Part shown: positions 1 through 8,434 of the stretch, one piece after another | How the letters are laid out: every line of letters starts with the position of its first letter | How positions within the stretch are numbered: position 1 is the stretch's first letter | From: Mesorhizobium loti | GTDB taxonomy: Bacteria; Pseudomonadota; Alphaproteobacteria; Rhizobiales; Rhizobiaceae | Assembly: GCA_002356515.1 (NCBI GenBank) | Contig: AP017605.1 | Location: 1,612,001 to 1,676,000, forward strand | Length of the DNA stretch: 64,000 nucleotides | Direction of reading: 5' to 3' | Made by a program: the position numbers and the translations under genes | Notes under the pieces: generated by a model | Seen by the model: the letters and a program-made list of their open reading frames with translations, nothing else | Databases searched by the model: none | What the model was told of the DNA's origin: nothing

Positions 1-1
1 C

Positions 2-721
2 GCGGTGGATGTCGACACGGACAAGATGCTGGCGGCCAGCGCCTCGGCGCTGAAGGCCAGCGGCGGCACCATCCGCACCGGCGAGGAAGTCCGCGCCATC
101 GCGCCAAACGGCAGCGGTTTGCGAGTGGAAACGACCGCCGGTGTCCATTCAGCCGACATCGTCGTCAACGCCGCCGGCGCCTGGGTCGATGTCGTCGCTG
201 GCCTCGCCGGGCTCTCCGGCCTCGGCTTCCAGCCCAAGCGACGCACCGCCTTCCTGTTCGATCCGCCTGCGGGCACCAACATCGCCGGCTGGCCGCTGGT
301 GGTCGACCTGCACGAACAGTTCTACTTCAAGCCCGACGCCGGCAGGCTGATCGGCTCGCTTGCCGACGAGACCGACTCCGAGCCTTGCGACGCGTATCCG
401 GAAGACATCGACGTCGCCATCGCCGTCGACCGCATCGAGCAGGCGACGTCGATGCGCATCGGCCGGCCGTCGACGCCTTGGGCGGGCCTGCGCACCTTCG
501 CGCCCGACCGCACGCCGGTCGCCGGTTTCGACCCGCGCCTGCCCGGCTTCTTCTGGCTCGGCGGTCAGGGCGGCTACGGTTTTCAGGTATCGCTGACCTT
601 GGCCAGGCTGAGCGCGGCGCTGATGCGCGGCGAGCCCCTGCCCGGCGACGTCACGGCCCTCGGCGTCACCGCCGCGGCGCTGGCGCCCGACCGTTTCCTG
701 GTTCCAGCGACGACACCATGA
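2..721 (+). CDS. FAD-dependent amino acid oxidase-type protein, C-terminal part (cut by window edge)
   Basis: The reading frame is open to the left edge, so this is the C-terminal part (about 240 residues) of a longer protein. It matches the DAO/glycine oxidase family, which oxidises amines or amino acids with FAD. Visible features are the substrate-domain strand ending VVNAAGAW, a WAGLRTFAPDRTPVAGF stretch, and the C-terminal FAD-closing segment FFWLGGQGGYGFQ near residues 182-194. The N-terminal Rossmann motif lies outside the window. The stop overlaps the start of the next gene (ATGA), so the two are probably translationally coupled. The substrate cannot be told from this part. Confidence 0.85.
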   Translation, partial: AVDVDTDKMLAASASALKASGGTIRTGEEVRAIAPNGSGLRVETTAGVHSADIVVNAAGAWVDVVAGLAGLSGLGFQPKRRTAFLFDPPAGTNIAGWPLVVDLHEQFYFKPDAGRLIGSLADETDSEPCDAYPEDIDVAIAVDRIEQATSMRIGRPSTPWAGLRTFAPDRTPVAGFDPRLPGFFWLGGQGGYGFQVSLTLARLSAALMRGEPLPGDVTALGVTAAALAPDRFLVPATTP

Positions 722-1401
722 AACCTTCACTGCCGCTGCTGCTCAGCCTCAATGGCGGCTATGTCGACACGGCCGGCTTTCTGGCGCTGCAGGGCCTGTT
801 CACCGCGCATGTGACGGGGAACTTCGTCACCCTCGGCGCCTCGCTGGTGCTCGGCATTTCGGGCGTGCTCGCGAAGCTGCTGGCGCTGCCGGTGTTCTGC
901 ATCGTCGTCATCCTGACCCGGCTGGCCGGCGAGCATTTGCGCCGGCGCGGACATCAGGCGCTCGGGGTGCTGCTGGCGACCAAGCTGGCGCTGCTCGTCA
1001 TCGGCGCGGTGCTGGCGATCCGCTTTGGCCCCTTCGCCAGCGGCGACAGCGCGGCCGCCATCGTCACCGGCATGGTGCTAGTCGCCGCCATGGCGATCCA
1101 GAACGCCGTCCACCGGGTCCATCTGGCGGCCGCCCCGCCCTCGACGCTGATGACCGGCACCACCACCCAGATCATGATCGACCTCGCCGATCTCATCGGC
1201 GGCCCGGCCCCGGAGGCCCGCGCGGCGCTCGTCGCCCGCCTGCGGCGCATGGCGGCGGCGGTCGCCGTCTTCGCCGCCGGCTGCGCGGCCGCCGCGCTCG
1301 GCTATGCCTACGCCAATGTCTGGTGTTTCATCATCCCGCCAGCGATCGCGCTCGCCGCGCTGCTGCTGCGGCTTGCATGGCCGGACGGGCAAGCCGGCTA
1401 G
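718..1401 (+). CDS. DUF1275 (YoaK-type) integral membrane protein
   Basis: This protein of 227 residues has about six hydrophobic segments and the DUF1275 hallmarks: an N-terminal NGGYVDTAGFLALQGLF segment, then HVTGNFVTLG, and a central AAMAIQNAVHRVHL followed by TLMTGTTTQ. The family is of unknown function, sometimes proposed as a transporter. The start at 718 is preferred over an upstream in-frame extension because it overlaps the previous stop by four bases and begins where family similarity begins. The pairing with an amino-acid-oxidase-type enzyme is unexplained. Confidence 0.85.
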   Translation: MKPSLPLLLSLNGGYVDTAGFLALQGLFTAHVTGNFVTLGASLVLGISGVLAKLLALPVFCIVVILTRLAGEHLRRRGHQALGVLLATKLALLVIGAVLAIRFGPFASGDSAAAIVTGMVLVAAMAIQNAVHRVHLAAAPPSTLMTGTTTQIMIDLADLIGGPAPEARAALVARLRRMAAAVAVFAAGCAAAALGYAYANVWCFIIPPAIALAALLLRLAWPDGQAG

Positions 1402-1408
1402 ACTGCCC

Positions 1409-1873
1409 TCAATCTTCCTCCGTCCAGATCAGGCGCAGCAGGCGCAGCAGCGTCGCCCGCTCCTTTTTCGTAAGCCGATGCAAAAACCGGTCCTCGTGCC
1501 GGCGAACCTGTCGCCGCCAGCCCGGCATCGCCTGTCTGGCCGTCGGCGTCAGGGTCAGCACCCGCACGCGCCTGTCCTCGGCATGATCGTCGCGCTCGAC
1601 CAGCCCGCGCTCTTCCAGTTCGGCCAGCAGCGGCGCCATGTTGGCGCTCTTCATGCCGAGCAGGCGGCACAGTTCCGCGGCGCGGATGCCTGGCCGCTCA
1701 TCGATCAGCGCCAGCATGCCATAGGTGACCGGGCGCAGGCCCGCATCGGTCAGTTCGACCGCGAAATCATTGAGCGCGAAAGCCGAGGCGCGCTTGAGAT
1801 TGTAGCCGATCTGCGCATCGAGCGCGTCGTCGGACATCATCTCCGGCCCGGTATGAGGCTGGGTTTCGTCCAT
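1409..1873 (-). CDS. MarR-family transcriptional regulator, probable regulator of the hydroxycinnamate genes
   Basis: A 154-residue winged-helix regulator. The helix-turn-helix and wing cover roughly residues 45-110 (ALIDERPGIRAAELCRLL, then LVERDDHAEDRRVRVLTLT, the typical MarR wing with the DRR motif). It is divergent from the hydratase-lyase gene, the arrangement seen for CouR/FerR/FerC-type regulators that sense hydroxycinnamoyl-CoA thioesters and repress their catabolic genes. The ligand is inferred from this context. Its end is 7 bases from the end of the DUF1275 gene, so those two are convergent. Confidence 0.88.
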   Translation of the reverse strand: MDETQPHTGPEMMSDDALDAQIGYNLKRASAFALNDFAVELTDAGLRPVTYGMLALIDERPGIRAAELCRLLGMKSANMAPLLAELEERGLVERDDHAEDRRVRVLTLTPTARQAMPGWRRQVRRHEDRFLHRLTKKERATLLRLLRLIWTEED

Positions 1874-1924
1874 GCCAACCGATCGCCGCGATGCCGGCCC
1901 TTGTCAAGTGAAAAAGACTATGCG

Positions 1925-1960
1925 ACATAGCAATCAAGATAGCTATACTTCATAGCAATT
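1925..1960. promoter_or_regulatory. Candidate MarR operator and promoter of the hydroxycinnamate genes
   Basis: This AT-rich divergent region holds two direct copies of CATAGCAAT (1926-1934 and 1951-1959) around a perfect palindrome ATAGCTAT (1939-1946). TATACT at 1944-1949 is a plausible -10 box for the rightward genes, and no strong -35 was seen. A repressor bound here would cover the promoter. The assignment is from position and symmetry only. Confidence 0.5.
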
Positions 1961-1988
1961 TCCAAAATGGAACGGGAGGACACCGACC

Positions 1989-2804
1989 ATGACCGACGAG
2001 ACCGTTGCCTTCGATGTCGAGAACGGCATCGCCTGGGTGCGCTTCAACCGGCCGGACAAGCGCAATTGCATGAACCCGACGCTCAACCGGCGCATGATGG
2101 AGGTCCTCGACGAGCTCGAGTTCCGCGACGATGTCGGCGTGCTCGTGCTGTCGGGCGAAGGCAGCGCCTGGTCGGCCGGCATGGACCTCAAGGAGTATTT
2201 TCGCGAGACCGAAGCCAAGGGTCTCGGCGCCGTCCGCAAGGCGCAGGCGGAAGCCTATGGCTGGTGGCGGCGCCTGCGCTGGTACAGCAAGCCGACCATC
2301 GCCATGGTCAATGGCTGGTGTTTCGGCGGCGGCTATGGCCCGCTCTTCGCCTGCGACCTCGCCTTTGCCGCCGACGAGGCGCAGTTCGCTTTGTCCGAGA
2401 TCAACTGGGGCATCCTGCCCGGCGGCGGCGCCACCAAGGTGGTGGTCGATCTCCTGTCGATGCGTGACGCCATGTACCACGCGCTGACCGGCGAACTGAT
2501 CGACGGCAGGAAGGCCGCCGCCTGGAAGCTGGTCAATGAAAGCCTGCCGCTGGCCGATCTGAAGGCGCGCGTCACCGAGATCGCGAACACCTTGCTGAAG
2601 AAGAACCCGATTGCGCTGAAGGCGACGAAGGACGCCATCAGACGCGTCGCCGAGATGACCTACGACAACGCCGAGGACTATCTCGTCCGCGCCCAGGAGG
2701 CGGCCAACTTCCACGACAATTCGGGCCGCAAGGAGGGCATCCGCCAGTTCATCGACGAAAAGAGCTACAAGCCGGGCCTCGGCGCCTACGACAAGGCCAG
2801 ATGA
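1989..2804 (+). CDS. ech: p-Hydroxycinnamoyl-CoA hydratase/lyase (feruloyl-CoA hydratase/lyase)
   Basis: A crotonase-fold enzyme of 271 residues that hydrates feruloyl-, caffeoyl- or coumaroyl-CoA and cleaves it to the benzaldehyde (for example vanillin) and acetyl-CoA. It carries the signature that separates this group from ordinary enoyl-CoA hydratases: the active-site stretch EINWGILPGGG with Glu137 and Trp140, Tyr70 after the oxyanion segment AGMDLKEY, and the C-terminal IDEKSYKPGLGAY. The length matches the 276-residue Pseudomonas enzyme. An AACGGGAGGA-like Shine-Dalgarno site precedes the ATG. It lies 38 bases upstream of the CoA ligase gene, forming an operon. A vanillin dehydrogenase is not seen in the window. 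Confidence 0.93.
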   Translation: MTDETVAFDVENGIAWVRFNRPDKRNCMNPTLNRRMMEVLDELEFRDDVGVLVLSGEGSAWSAGMDLKEYFRETEAKGLGAVRKAQAEAYGWWRRLRWYSKPTIAMVNGWCFGGGYGPLFACDLAFAADEAQFALSEINWGILPGGGATKVVVDLLSMRDAMYHALTGELIDGRKAAAWKLVNESLPLADLKARVTEIANTLLKKNPIALKATKDAIRRVAEMTYDNAEDYLVRAQEAANFHDNSGRKEGIRQFIDEKSYKPGLGAYDKAR

Positions 2805-2842
2805 CGCTATAAACGACTGCCGCAATCTGGGAGGAGATGCGA

Positions 2843-4357
2843 ATGCCGGCCTGGACAACGCCCGATCCCGTGGCCCTGCACGCCAGGGCGCAACCGGATC
2901 GTCTCGCTTGTGTCGACCTGGCATCCGGCCGGCGCTGGACCTATCGCGCGCTTGACGAGGCCATCCAGCGCGCCGTCGGCGTTCTCGAAACCGGCTACGG
3001 CGTCAAGCCTGGGCAACGGATCGCCACGCTGGCCCGCAACAGCGCCGACCTCCTGATCCTGCAGCAGGCCGCAATGCGGCTCGGCGCCATCTTCGTGCCG
3101 GTCAACTGGCGGCTCGCCAGTGCCGAACAGCAGGCGATCCTTGCCGATTGCGATCCGGCACTGCTGCTGCATGACGCCGCCCTGCAGACGGCGTTGCCCA
3201 AGGGGTGCAAGCCTGTCGATGTCGCCGCCTTCGCGGTGGCGGTGGAGGCACAGGCGCCGGCGCCGCGCTGTCCCCTGCCCGCCGGCGATGCGCCATCGAT
3301 CATCCTCTACACGTCAGGCACGTCAGGCCGGCCAAAGGGGGTCATCGTCAGCGAACGCAATGCGCTGGCCACGGCGGTCAATTTCGGCGTGCTGGGGCGG
3401 GTCGGCAATGCCAGCATCTTCCTCTGCGACGCGCCGATGTTCCATGTCATCGGCCTCATCACCAATCTGCGTCCGCCGCTGCTCCAGGGCGGCACGGTGC
3501 TGATCTCGCCCGGCTTCGACGCCGGCGCAACTAACCGGCGCCTCGCCGATCCCACCCTTGGCGTCACCCACTATTTCTGCGTTCCGCAAATGGCCAGGAT
3601 GCTGCGCGAGCACCCCGACTTCGCCCCGTCGCGCTGGACCTCGCTCACCGCCATTTTCACCGGCGGCGCGCCCAACCCGGCCGCCGAAATCAACTGGTGG
3701 CTGGCGCAAGGCGTCCGCATGGCCGACGGCTTCGGCATGACCGAGGCAGGCACCGTGCTTGGCATGCCGGTCGAGGCCGACCGCATCGCCGGCAAGGCAG
3801 GCTCGGCCGGCCTGCCTGCGCCGATGATCGGCCTGCGCCTCGTCGACGACGATGGCCGCGACGTCGCCGCCGGCGAGCCAGGTGAGATCTGGCTGTCCGG
3901 CCCCTCGATCACGCCAGGCTACTGGAACCGGCCGGAGGAGACGCAGCGCGCCTTCACCGCCGATGGCTGGTTCCGCACCGGCGACATCGCGCGGCGCGAC
4001 GAGGAAGGCTTCGTCACCCTCGTCGACCGTCGCAAGGACATGTTCATCTCCGGCGGCGAGAACGTGTATCCCGTCGAAATCGAAACCGTGCTGCTCGACC
4101 ATCCCGGCATCGCCGAAGCCGCCGTGATCGGCGTCGCCGACGCGCGCTGGGGCGAAGTCGGGCGCGCCTTCGTCGTGGCGAAACCCGGATGCGTTGTCGA
4201 TCCGGCCGATCTGGCAAGCTATTGCGGCACTCGCATCGCCCGCTACAAGGTGCCCAAGGAGTTCCTGCTCACCGAAGCGCTGCCGCGCACCGCATCCGGC
4301 AAGATCCAGAAGCACATCCTTCGCACATGGACGGCTCCAACCGACGGGCAGGACTGA
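2843..4357 (+). CDS. fcs: Feruloyl/4-coumaroyl-CoA synthetase (acyl-CoA ligase)
   Basis: An ANL-superfamily adenylate-forming enzyme of 504 residues that activates hydroxycinnamates to CoA thioesters for the preceding hydratase-lyase. Visible motifs: the P-loop-like YTSGTSGRPKG (about 156-166), FGMTEAG, GWFRTGD, the hinge DRRKDMFISGGENVYP and the C-terminal PRTASGKIQK lysine. GGGAGGAG at 2829-2836 directly abuts an ATG at 2837 but is well spaced from the ATG at 2843, so the second start is preferred. Hydroxycinnamate specificity comes from the neighbouring hydratase-lyase, since the sequence alone would allow other aryl or acyl acids. Confidence 0.9.
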   Translation: MPAWTTPDPVALHARAQPDRLACVDLASGRRWTYRALDEAIQRAVGVLETGYGVKPGQRIATLARNSADLLILQQAAMRLGAIFVPVNWRLASAEQQAILADCDPALLLHDAALQTALPKGCKPVDVAAFAVAVEAQAPAPRCPLPAGDAPSIILYTSGTSGRPKGVIVSERNALATAVNFGVLGRVGNASIFLCDAPMFHVIGLITNLRPPLLQGGTVLISPGFDAGATNRRLADPTLGVTHYFCVPQMARMLREHPDFAPSRWTSLTAIFTGGAPNPAAEINWWLAQGVRMADGFGMTEAGTVLGMPVEADRIAGKAGSAGLPAPMIGLRLVDDDGRDVAAGEPGEIWLSGPSITPGYWNRPEETQRAFTADGWFRTGDIARRDEEGFVTLVDRRKDMFISGGENVYPVEIETVLLDHPGIAEAAVIGVADARWGEVGRAFVVAKPGCVVDPADLASYCGTRIARYKVPKEFLLTEALPRTASGKIQKHILRTWTAPTDGQD

Positions 4358-4370
4358 GGTGGACGGCCGT

Positions 4371-5096
4371 TCAGCCGACGTGCGCGGAGCGGAAGACCGC
4401 CGCCGCAGCAGCCACGATCTCCGCATTGTCCTTGGCCATCGTTCCATCGGCCAGCGTCCCGCCGTCCTCCAACCCGACCCGCGTCGACCAGCGCTTTTGG
4501 TGCGCCAGCTCCACGAACGGCCAGACGGTGGCGTCGGCGCCGTGCAGCAGGATCGGCCGCCGCATTTCGGCGCGTTCGAGCACGGCGGCGATGCCGTGCG
4601 CCTCGTCGAGCGCCTTGGACAAATCCTGTATGTCGATCTCGATCAGGATGCGCAGCACCCAGTTGTGGTCGGCAAGCGCCACGAAGCGCTCGGCATCGAC
4701 TGTTGTGGCAAGCCCGGCCTCGATGCCGACGCCGCGCTGGCGCAACAACTCCATCACGGCGGGCGCGTCGGCCTCGGAGAGGTTGACGGAGGCGTAGTCC
4801 GGCAGCTCGCGCCAGCCGGCGATCGCCGCGCGGGTCCGCGCAACATCATTCTCGATCCAGGCGCCGGTCGACACGCCGACCAGCGTGCCCGGGCAGATCA
4901 GGCGCACGGCGAGCACCGTCGCGTCGACGGCGGCCAGGTTTTCGCGCCCGTCCGCACCGCGCGGATGGATGTGCAGTTCGGCGGCACCGGCGGCGACGCA
5001 GGCCGCCGCATCGCTGGCCATCGCCTGCGCGGTCAGCGGAAGCTTCGGGTGGAAATCGCGCGGACGCGCGCCATTGATGCAGGCCTGGACAATCAT
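4371..5096 (-). CDS. Beta-keto acid cleavage enzyme (BKACE, DUF849 family)
   Basis: A 241-residue TIM-barrel protein of the BKACE family, which condenses a beta-keto acid with acetyl-CoA in a zinc-dependent retro-Claisen reaction (the 3-keto-5-aminohexanoate cleavage enzyme is the prototype). The N-terminal INGARP and the metal-binding ELHIHPRG (two histidines around residue 42) are diagnostic, and VSTGAWIE follows. It is shorter than lysine-fermentation enzymes but matches the short subgroup. It converges on the CoA ligase gene with a 13-base gap. The substrate is unknown, and a link to aromatic catabolism is only suggested by proximity. Confidence 0.85.
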   Translation of the reverse strand: MIVQACINGARPRDFHPKLPLTAQAMASDAAACVAAGAAELHIHPRGADGRENLAAVDATVLAVRLICPGTLVGVSTGAWIENDVARTRAAIAGWRELPDYASVNLSEADAPAVMELLRQRGVGIEAGLATTVDAERFVALADHNWVLRILIEIDIQDLSKALDEAHGIAAVLERAEMRRPILLHGADATVWPFVELAHQKRWSTRVGLEDGGTLADGTMAKDNAEIVAAAAAVFRSAHVG

Positions 5097-5177
5097 CGGG
5101 TGCCACCCTCAAAAATCCACCCTAGCCCTCGAAGGATCGCGCGGCAAAGAGCCCAACCTCGAGACTGCTGACAGGAC

Positions 5178-6791
5178 TCAGCCGTGCAGGCCCTGCTTGA
5201 TCCCCGCCGGAATGTTCATCTGCGCCTGCAGCGAGGGATAATAGTCGGGATCGCCGGCGACCGTCAGCGGATCGAGCTTCTGCGGCTTCAGCGTCGCCGG
5301 CGCAATCGCCGTGAGCGGCTTTGCAGCAGCCGACAGCCGGACCAGCGACGGCATGTGCGCCTCGTCGCTGAAGCGCGGCCGAAGATTGAGGTCGTGCGGC
5401 TCGTCCTGGTCGAGGACGAGCGTCCACTGCGCCTGGCGGGGCATGGCCCGCGCCCGCAAGGTCGGCGACATGCGTTCGAACGCGATGGCGCGCTCGGCGG
5501 CCCCAGCAAGATTGCCCATGGCCTCCGCAAGCAGTGCCTGCGCTTTCCCCAGCCCGAGCCCGGCAACCACCTCGTCCGCCGAAGCGTCGTCGAGATTGAT
5601 CAGGCGTTTCTCGCCGGCGAAGGAAATCTCCTCGGCGGTGGCTGAAAACCCCGCTGCCAGTGCCGATGTGGCGTAGCGCGGGACGCCGTCGATCACGACA
5701 AGGTCGATCCTGGTCTCGTCGGCCGCCAAGAGGCTGGCATAAGGATCGCCGCCATTGCCCCGCACCAGCATCAGGTCGGCATATTTTCCGGCCTCGATCG
5801 AGCCGAGATAGCGATCCCAGCGCAGCAGGCCCGCCGCGTTGATCGTCGCCATGGCGACGATGTCGCGCTGGCTGAAGAGCCCGCCAGTGGTCTGGCTGTA
5901 TTGCCAGACCACTTTCATCTCGTGCAGCAGGTTCTTGCTGCCTGTCGGCGACCAGTCCGAGCCGATGCCGATGCGCAGCCCCGCGGCCTTTGCCGCCGCG
6001 ATGTCGGCGGTCTGGCCGTAGAGCATCAGGTTGGACAGCGGCGACCACACCATGCCGGCGCCGGCCTGCGCCAGCCGGTCGAAATCCTCGCGTTTCAGGG
6101 CGTTGCAGTGAATGCCGGTCAGGGACGGCGCGATCGCCCATTCGTCCGGCCCGATCTTGAGGTCGAGGAAATGCTTGCGGGCGCTGGCGTCGATTCCCTC
6201 GCTGAGATGCAGCAGCATGCATTTGTGCGTCTTCAGATAGTTCAGGAAAATGTCCTTCTTGTCGGCCGCGAAATCGGGGATCTGCGCCTGCGCATCCGGC
6301 AGGTTGGCGTCCAGGCTCTCCTCGACATTGCGCACCAGGCCGCGATATTTGCGCTTGATACCGGCGGCGCTGAACAGGGTCAGCCCTTGCGAGGTGGTGG
6401 TGCCGCCGACCAGGCACTTTGCCTCGGTGAACCGCGCGATCGCCGGTGCGACGCCCGGTGCCTTGCCAAGCACCTTCATCGGCTCGGTGACCAGCGTCTG
6501 GTATTCGGGCTTGCCTTGCCATGCACCCCGGTTCTTGTAGAGCTTCGGCACCGCCCACAGTTTCAGTATGTCGTAGGCGAGATGATTGTGAAGCTCGATC
6601 AGGCCAGGAAAGAACGTGCCGCCGGTCACCACCGGCGACAGATGTTCGAAGCCCGGTGGTGGCGCGACCGAGGCATCCGTCACGGCGATAATACGGTTGG
6701 CCTCGATCCAGATGATCGCGTCGGCAATCACGGTGAATGCCGCGTCCATCTGCACGACGCGTCCGCGATAGGCACGTTTGCTGGCTTGCAT
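5178..6791 (-). CDS. Amidohydrolase-superfamily metal-dependent hydrolase
   Basis: A 537-residue protein. The metal-binding pattern is ELHNHLAYD (HxH near residue 67), HLSEGID (His near 196), GIHCNAL (His near 222) and GIGSDWSPTG (Asp near 278), which fits the ATZ/TRZ-like cytosine deaminase branch of the amidohydrolases acting on ring or chain C-N bonds. The composite beta-sandwich is at both ends (RGRVVQMDAAF and KYADLMLVRGNGGDPY). The C-terminal 130 residues extend beyond the usual family length. The gene is isolated, so the substrate cannot be named. Confidence 0.85.
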   Translation of the reverse strand: MQASKRAYRGRVVQMDAAFTVIADAIIWIEANRIIAVTDASVAPPPGFEHLSPVVTGGTFFPGLIELHNHLAYDILKLWAVPKLYKNRGAWQGKPEYQTLVTEPMKVLGKAPGVAPAIARFTEAKCLVGGTTTSQGLTLFSAAGIKRKYRGLVRNVEESLDANLPDAQAQIPDFAADKKDIFLNYLKTHKCMLLHLSEGIDASARKHFLDLKIGPDEWAIAPSLTGIHCNALKREDFDRLAQAGAGMVWSPLSNLMLYGQTADIAAAKAAGLRIGIGSDWSPTGSKNLLHEMKVVWQYSQTTGGLFSQRDIVAMATINAAGLLRWDRYLGSIEAGKYADLMLVRGNGGDPYASLLAADETRIDLVVIDGVPRYATSALAAGFSATAEEISFAGEKRLINLDDASADEVVAGLGLGKAQALLAEAMGNLAGAAERAIAFERMSPTLRARAMPRQAQWTLVLDQDEPHDLNLRPRFSDEAHMPSLVRLSAAAKPLTAIAPATLKPQKLDPLTVAGDPDYYPSLQAQMNIPAGIKQGLHG

Positions 6792-6938
6792 GGAACCCCC
6801 CTGTTCTTCAAACCCGGCGAAGGCGCGATAGCGGACTAACGCCGGCGGATCGCGCCACGGAGCAATTCGTCAGGAAAGGTCGAAACCCCACAAAAACATA
6901 TGGTTAGACCTGTTCGACGATTCAATTTCTCAATCGGT

Positions 6939-7724
6939 CTAATTCGACTTCGGCGCCTTCCAGATCAGCGTATGCCGGTCGTCGGGCTGAGGCCGGCTGA
7001 CGCTGGCGAACTGCGGCGGCGCCATCGCCCGCAGCCAGCGGTCGTCGCCCATGAAGGCGGGAACCCCGAACGGCAGGTCGCGTCGCGGGATCACCGCATA
7101 GTCGGCCTCGACCAGTTGCGCGCCATAGTTTGCCCCGGTGGCATTGCCGCCGGCGTCGGCGGTGACGATGCCGCGCAGCGTGACGATCGCCGCCCGCCAG
7201 GCGTTCGCAAGAACCTGCGGATCGTGGCTGCTGGGATGGGGAAGCTTGAACACCTGGGTTCCAGCCTTGCCGGGCCATTTGGCGACAGCGCGCTGGGCCT
7301 GCGCGCCGAAAGCGATAACCGCCTGCACTTGCGGCCCCTTTGCCATGTCGAACAGCGCGTTGCGCCACGCCAGATGCGCCGGCTCGTCAAGGATATCGTC
7401 ACCGCCGGCGCTCTGACTTGGGATCAGCGCGTAGGCGAAGGCATTGAGGCAGAGATAGGACCGGACCAGCCCAAGCTTGGCAAGAAAGCCCTGGACCCGC
7501 TGGCCGGCATCGCCGACCAATGTCCTCAGCGCCACCCTTTCGGTCGCCCCGGGATCGGATGCGATGCACAGAACCCGCGCCGACCCATCCAGCCTGCCCC
7601 GATAGAAGACCGGCCCCCAATCATACCAGAAGAAGTTCTTGAAGGGGGCGTAGTCGGGCACGCTGGCGAAGTGCTGGGCAAAAGCCGCGGGCGGACCAGG
7701 ATCGAATTCGACGGCATTGCTCAT
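6939..7724 (-). CDS. Uracil-DNA glycosylase-superfamily protein
   Basis: A 261-residue protein with the two hallmarks of the UDG fold: motif A as LCIASDPGATE (around residue 54, in place of the GEAPG of family 4) and motif B as KLPHPSSHDP (around residue 165). A middle AVIAFGAQAQ fits the substrate-binding strand. Such proteins excise uracil or related bases, or may be catalytically divergent. The start at 7724 (MSNAVEF) is preferred over an ATG 30 bases upstream because the family begins there. No iron-sulphur cysteine set was seen, unlike families 4 and 5. Confidence 0.75.
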   Translation of the reverse strand: MSNAVEFDPGPPAAFAQHFASVPDYAPFKNFFWYDWGPVFYRGRLDGSARVLCIASDPGATERVALRTLVGDAGQRVQGFLAKLGLVRSYLCLNAFAYALIPSQSAGGDDILDEPAHLAWRNALFDMAKGPQVQAVIAFGAQAQRAVAKWPGKAGTQVFKLPHPSSHDPQVLANAWRAAIVTLRGIVTADAGGNATGANYGAQLVEADYAVIPRRDLPFGVPAFMGDDRWLRAMAPPQFASVSRPQPDDRHTLIWKAPKSN

Positions 7725-8041
7725 GCGCCACCTGCAGTGGTTTGAACGCAGCAAGAATTCTTCGATTATTGTACTGACAGTAATTCTATATCCGCGTCAC
7801 ATTCAAGTAGCCCTGGAAATTTTCCCTCTAATAATATTCGGCCTGCGGCTCCCGGCTGAAAATCGCAAGGACGTGTCATTCGGGAACAATTGGACAGGCA
7901 AGGATCTTGCCTTGTCGGCAGATTGACCTGCCGTGCCTTCGTTCACTCCGGTGGCATTTGATTAAAAAGCGCCTGTGGATATTTACCCCACATTCTGCCA
8001 GGCCGGCCAAGATACATTAGGGCGGGATCATGGAGGGACCA
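7725..8041. other. Intergenic stretch without recognised gene
   Basis: About 317 bases between the glycosylase-like gene and the next small gene. It is noticeably AT-rich around 7750-7830 (a likely promoter region) and holds no repeat, RNA or convincing reading frame. Confidence 0.5.
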
Positions 8042-8236
8042 TTGACCAGCGATTTTTCAGCCGCCCGCATCCATCTCGAACGCGCCTATCACTATCTGCG
8101 CGGCGGTGACGAGACGAGCCGCGCGGCATGCGAGGCTCTCGACCTGCTGATCGAAATGGTGGCGGAGGCACAATACAGGCGGCCCGAGGCCGGGGTGCTG
8201 GACTTTCCGCAAGCGACGGCGCGGCACCCTGCCTGA
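8042..8236 (+). CDS. Small conserved-looking hypothetical protein (64 aa)
   Basis: A short helical protein beginning TSDFSAARIHLERAYHYLRG. An ATG at 8030 is in frame, but the strong Shine-Dalgarno GGAGGG at 8032-8037 lies inside that extension and is correctly spaced from the TTG at 8042, so the TTG is the better start. No family was recognised. It runs toward the PAS-GGDEF-EAL gene, and a dense set of palindromic repeats lies between the two ends. Confidence 0.55.
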   Translation: MTSDFSAARIHLERAYHYLRGGDETSRAACEALDLLIEMVAEAQYRRPEAGVLDFPQATARHPA

Positions 8237-8260
8237 TTGAAGCGCGTCGACGCGCTTCAA
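8237..8260. terminator. Perfect 24-base palindrome downstream of the small gene
   Basis: A perfect self-complementary sequence centred on GCGTCGACGC begins one base before the end of the small gene's stop region. It can form a hairpin on both strands and may act as a bidirectional terminator between the convergent genes. No T-tract follows, so termination is not certain. Confidence 0.45.
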
Positions 8261-8273
8261 GTCTTTGCCCTGT

Positions 8274-8434
8274 GCATGTCCTTATCCCAAAACCGCTACG
8301 CACTTTTGGGGGACATGCATTTTGCTTGATGCATGTCCTTATCCCAAAACCGCTACGCACTTTTGGGGGACATGCATTTTACTTGATGCATGTCCTTATC
8401 CCAAAACCGCTACGCACTTTTGGGGGACATGCAT
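8274..8434. repeat. Three tandem copies of a 47-base palindromic repeat (period 57)
   Basis: Identical units lie at 8274-8320, 8331-8377 and 8388-8434, separated by 10-base linkers that differ at one position (TTTGCTTGAT and TTTACTTGAT). Each unit is an imperfect palindrome: GCATGTCC pairs with GGACATGC and CCCAAAA with TTTTGGG around a loop with CGCTACGCAC. The last unit touches the stop of the PAS-GGDEF-EAL gene. Related single copies occur at 12307 and 50166. Confidence 0.9.

Noticed and set aside
385..717. Upstream extension of the DUF1275 protein
   Set aside because: It is a second-frame reading of the oxidoreductase; the overlapping ATG at 718 is the better start.
8274..8434. Possible CRISPR array
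   Set aside because: Only three units, and the linkers are nearly the same rather than unique spacers; the units are palindromic repeats and no cas genes are present.
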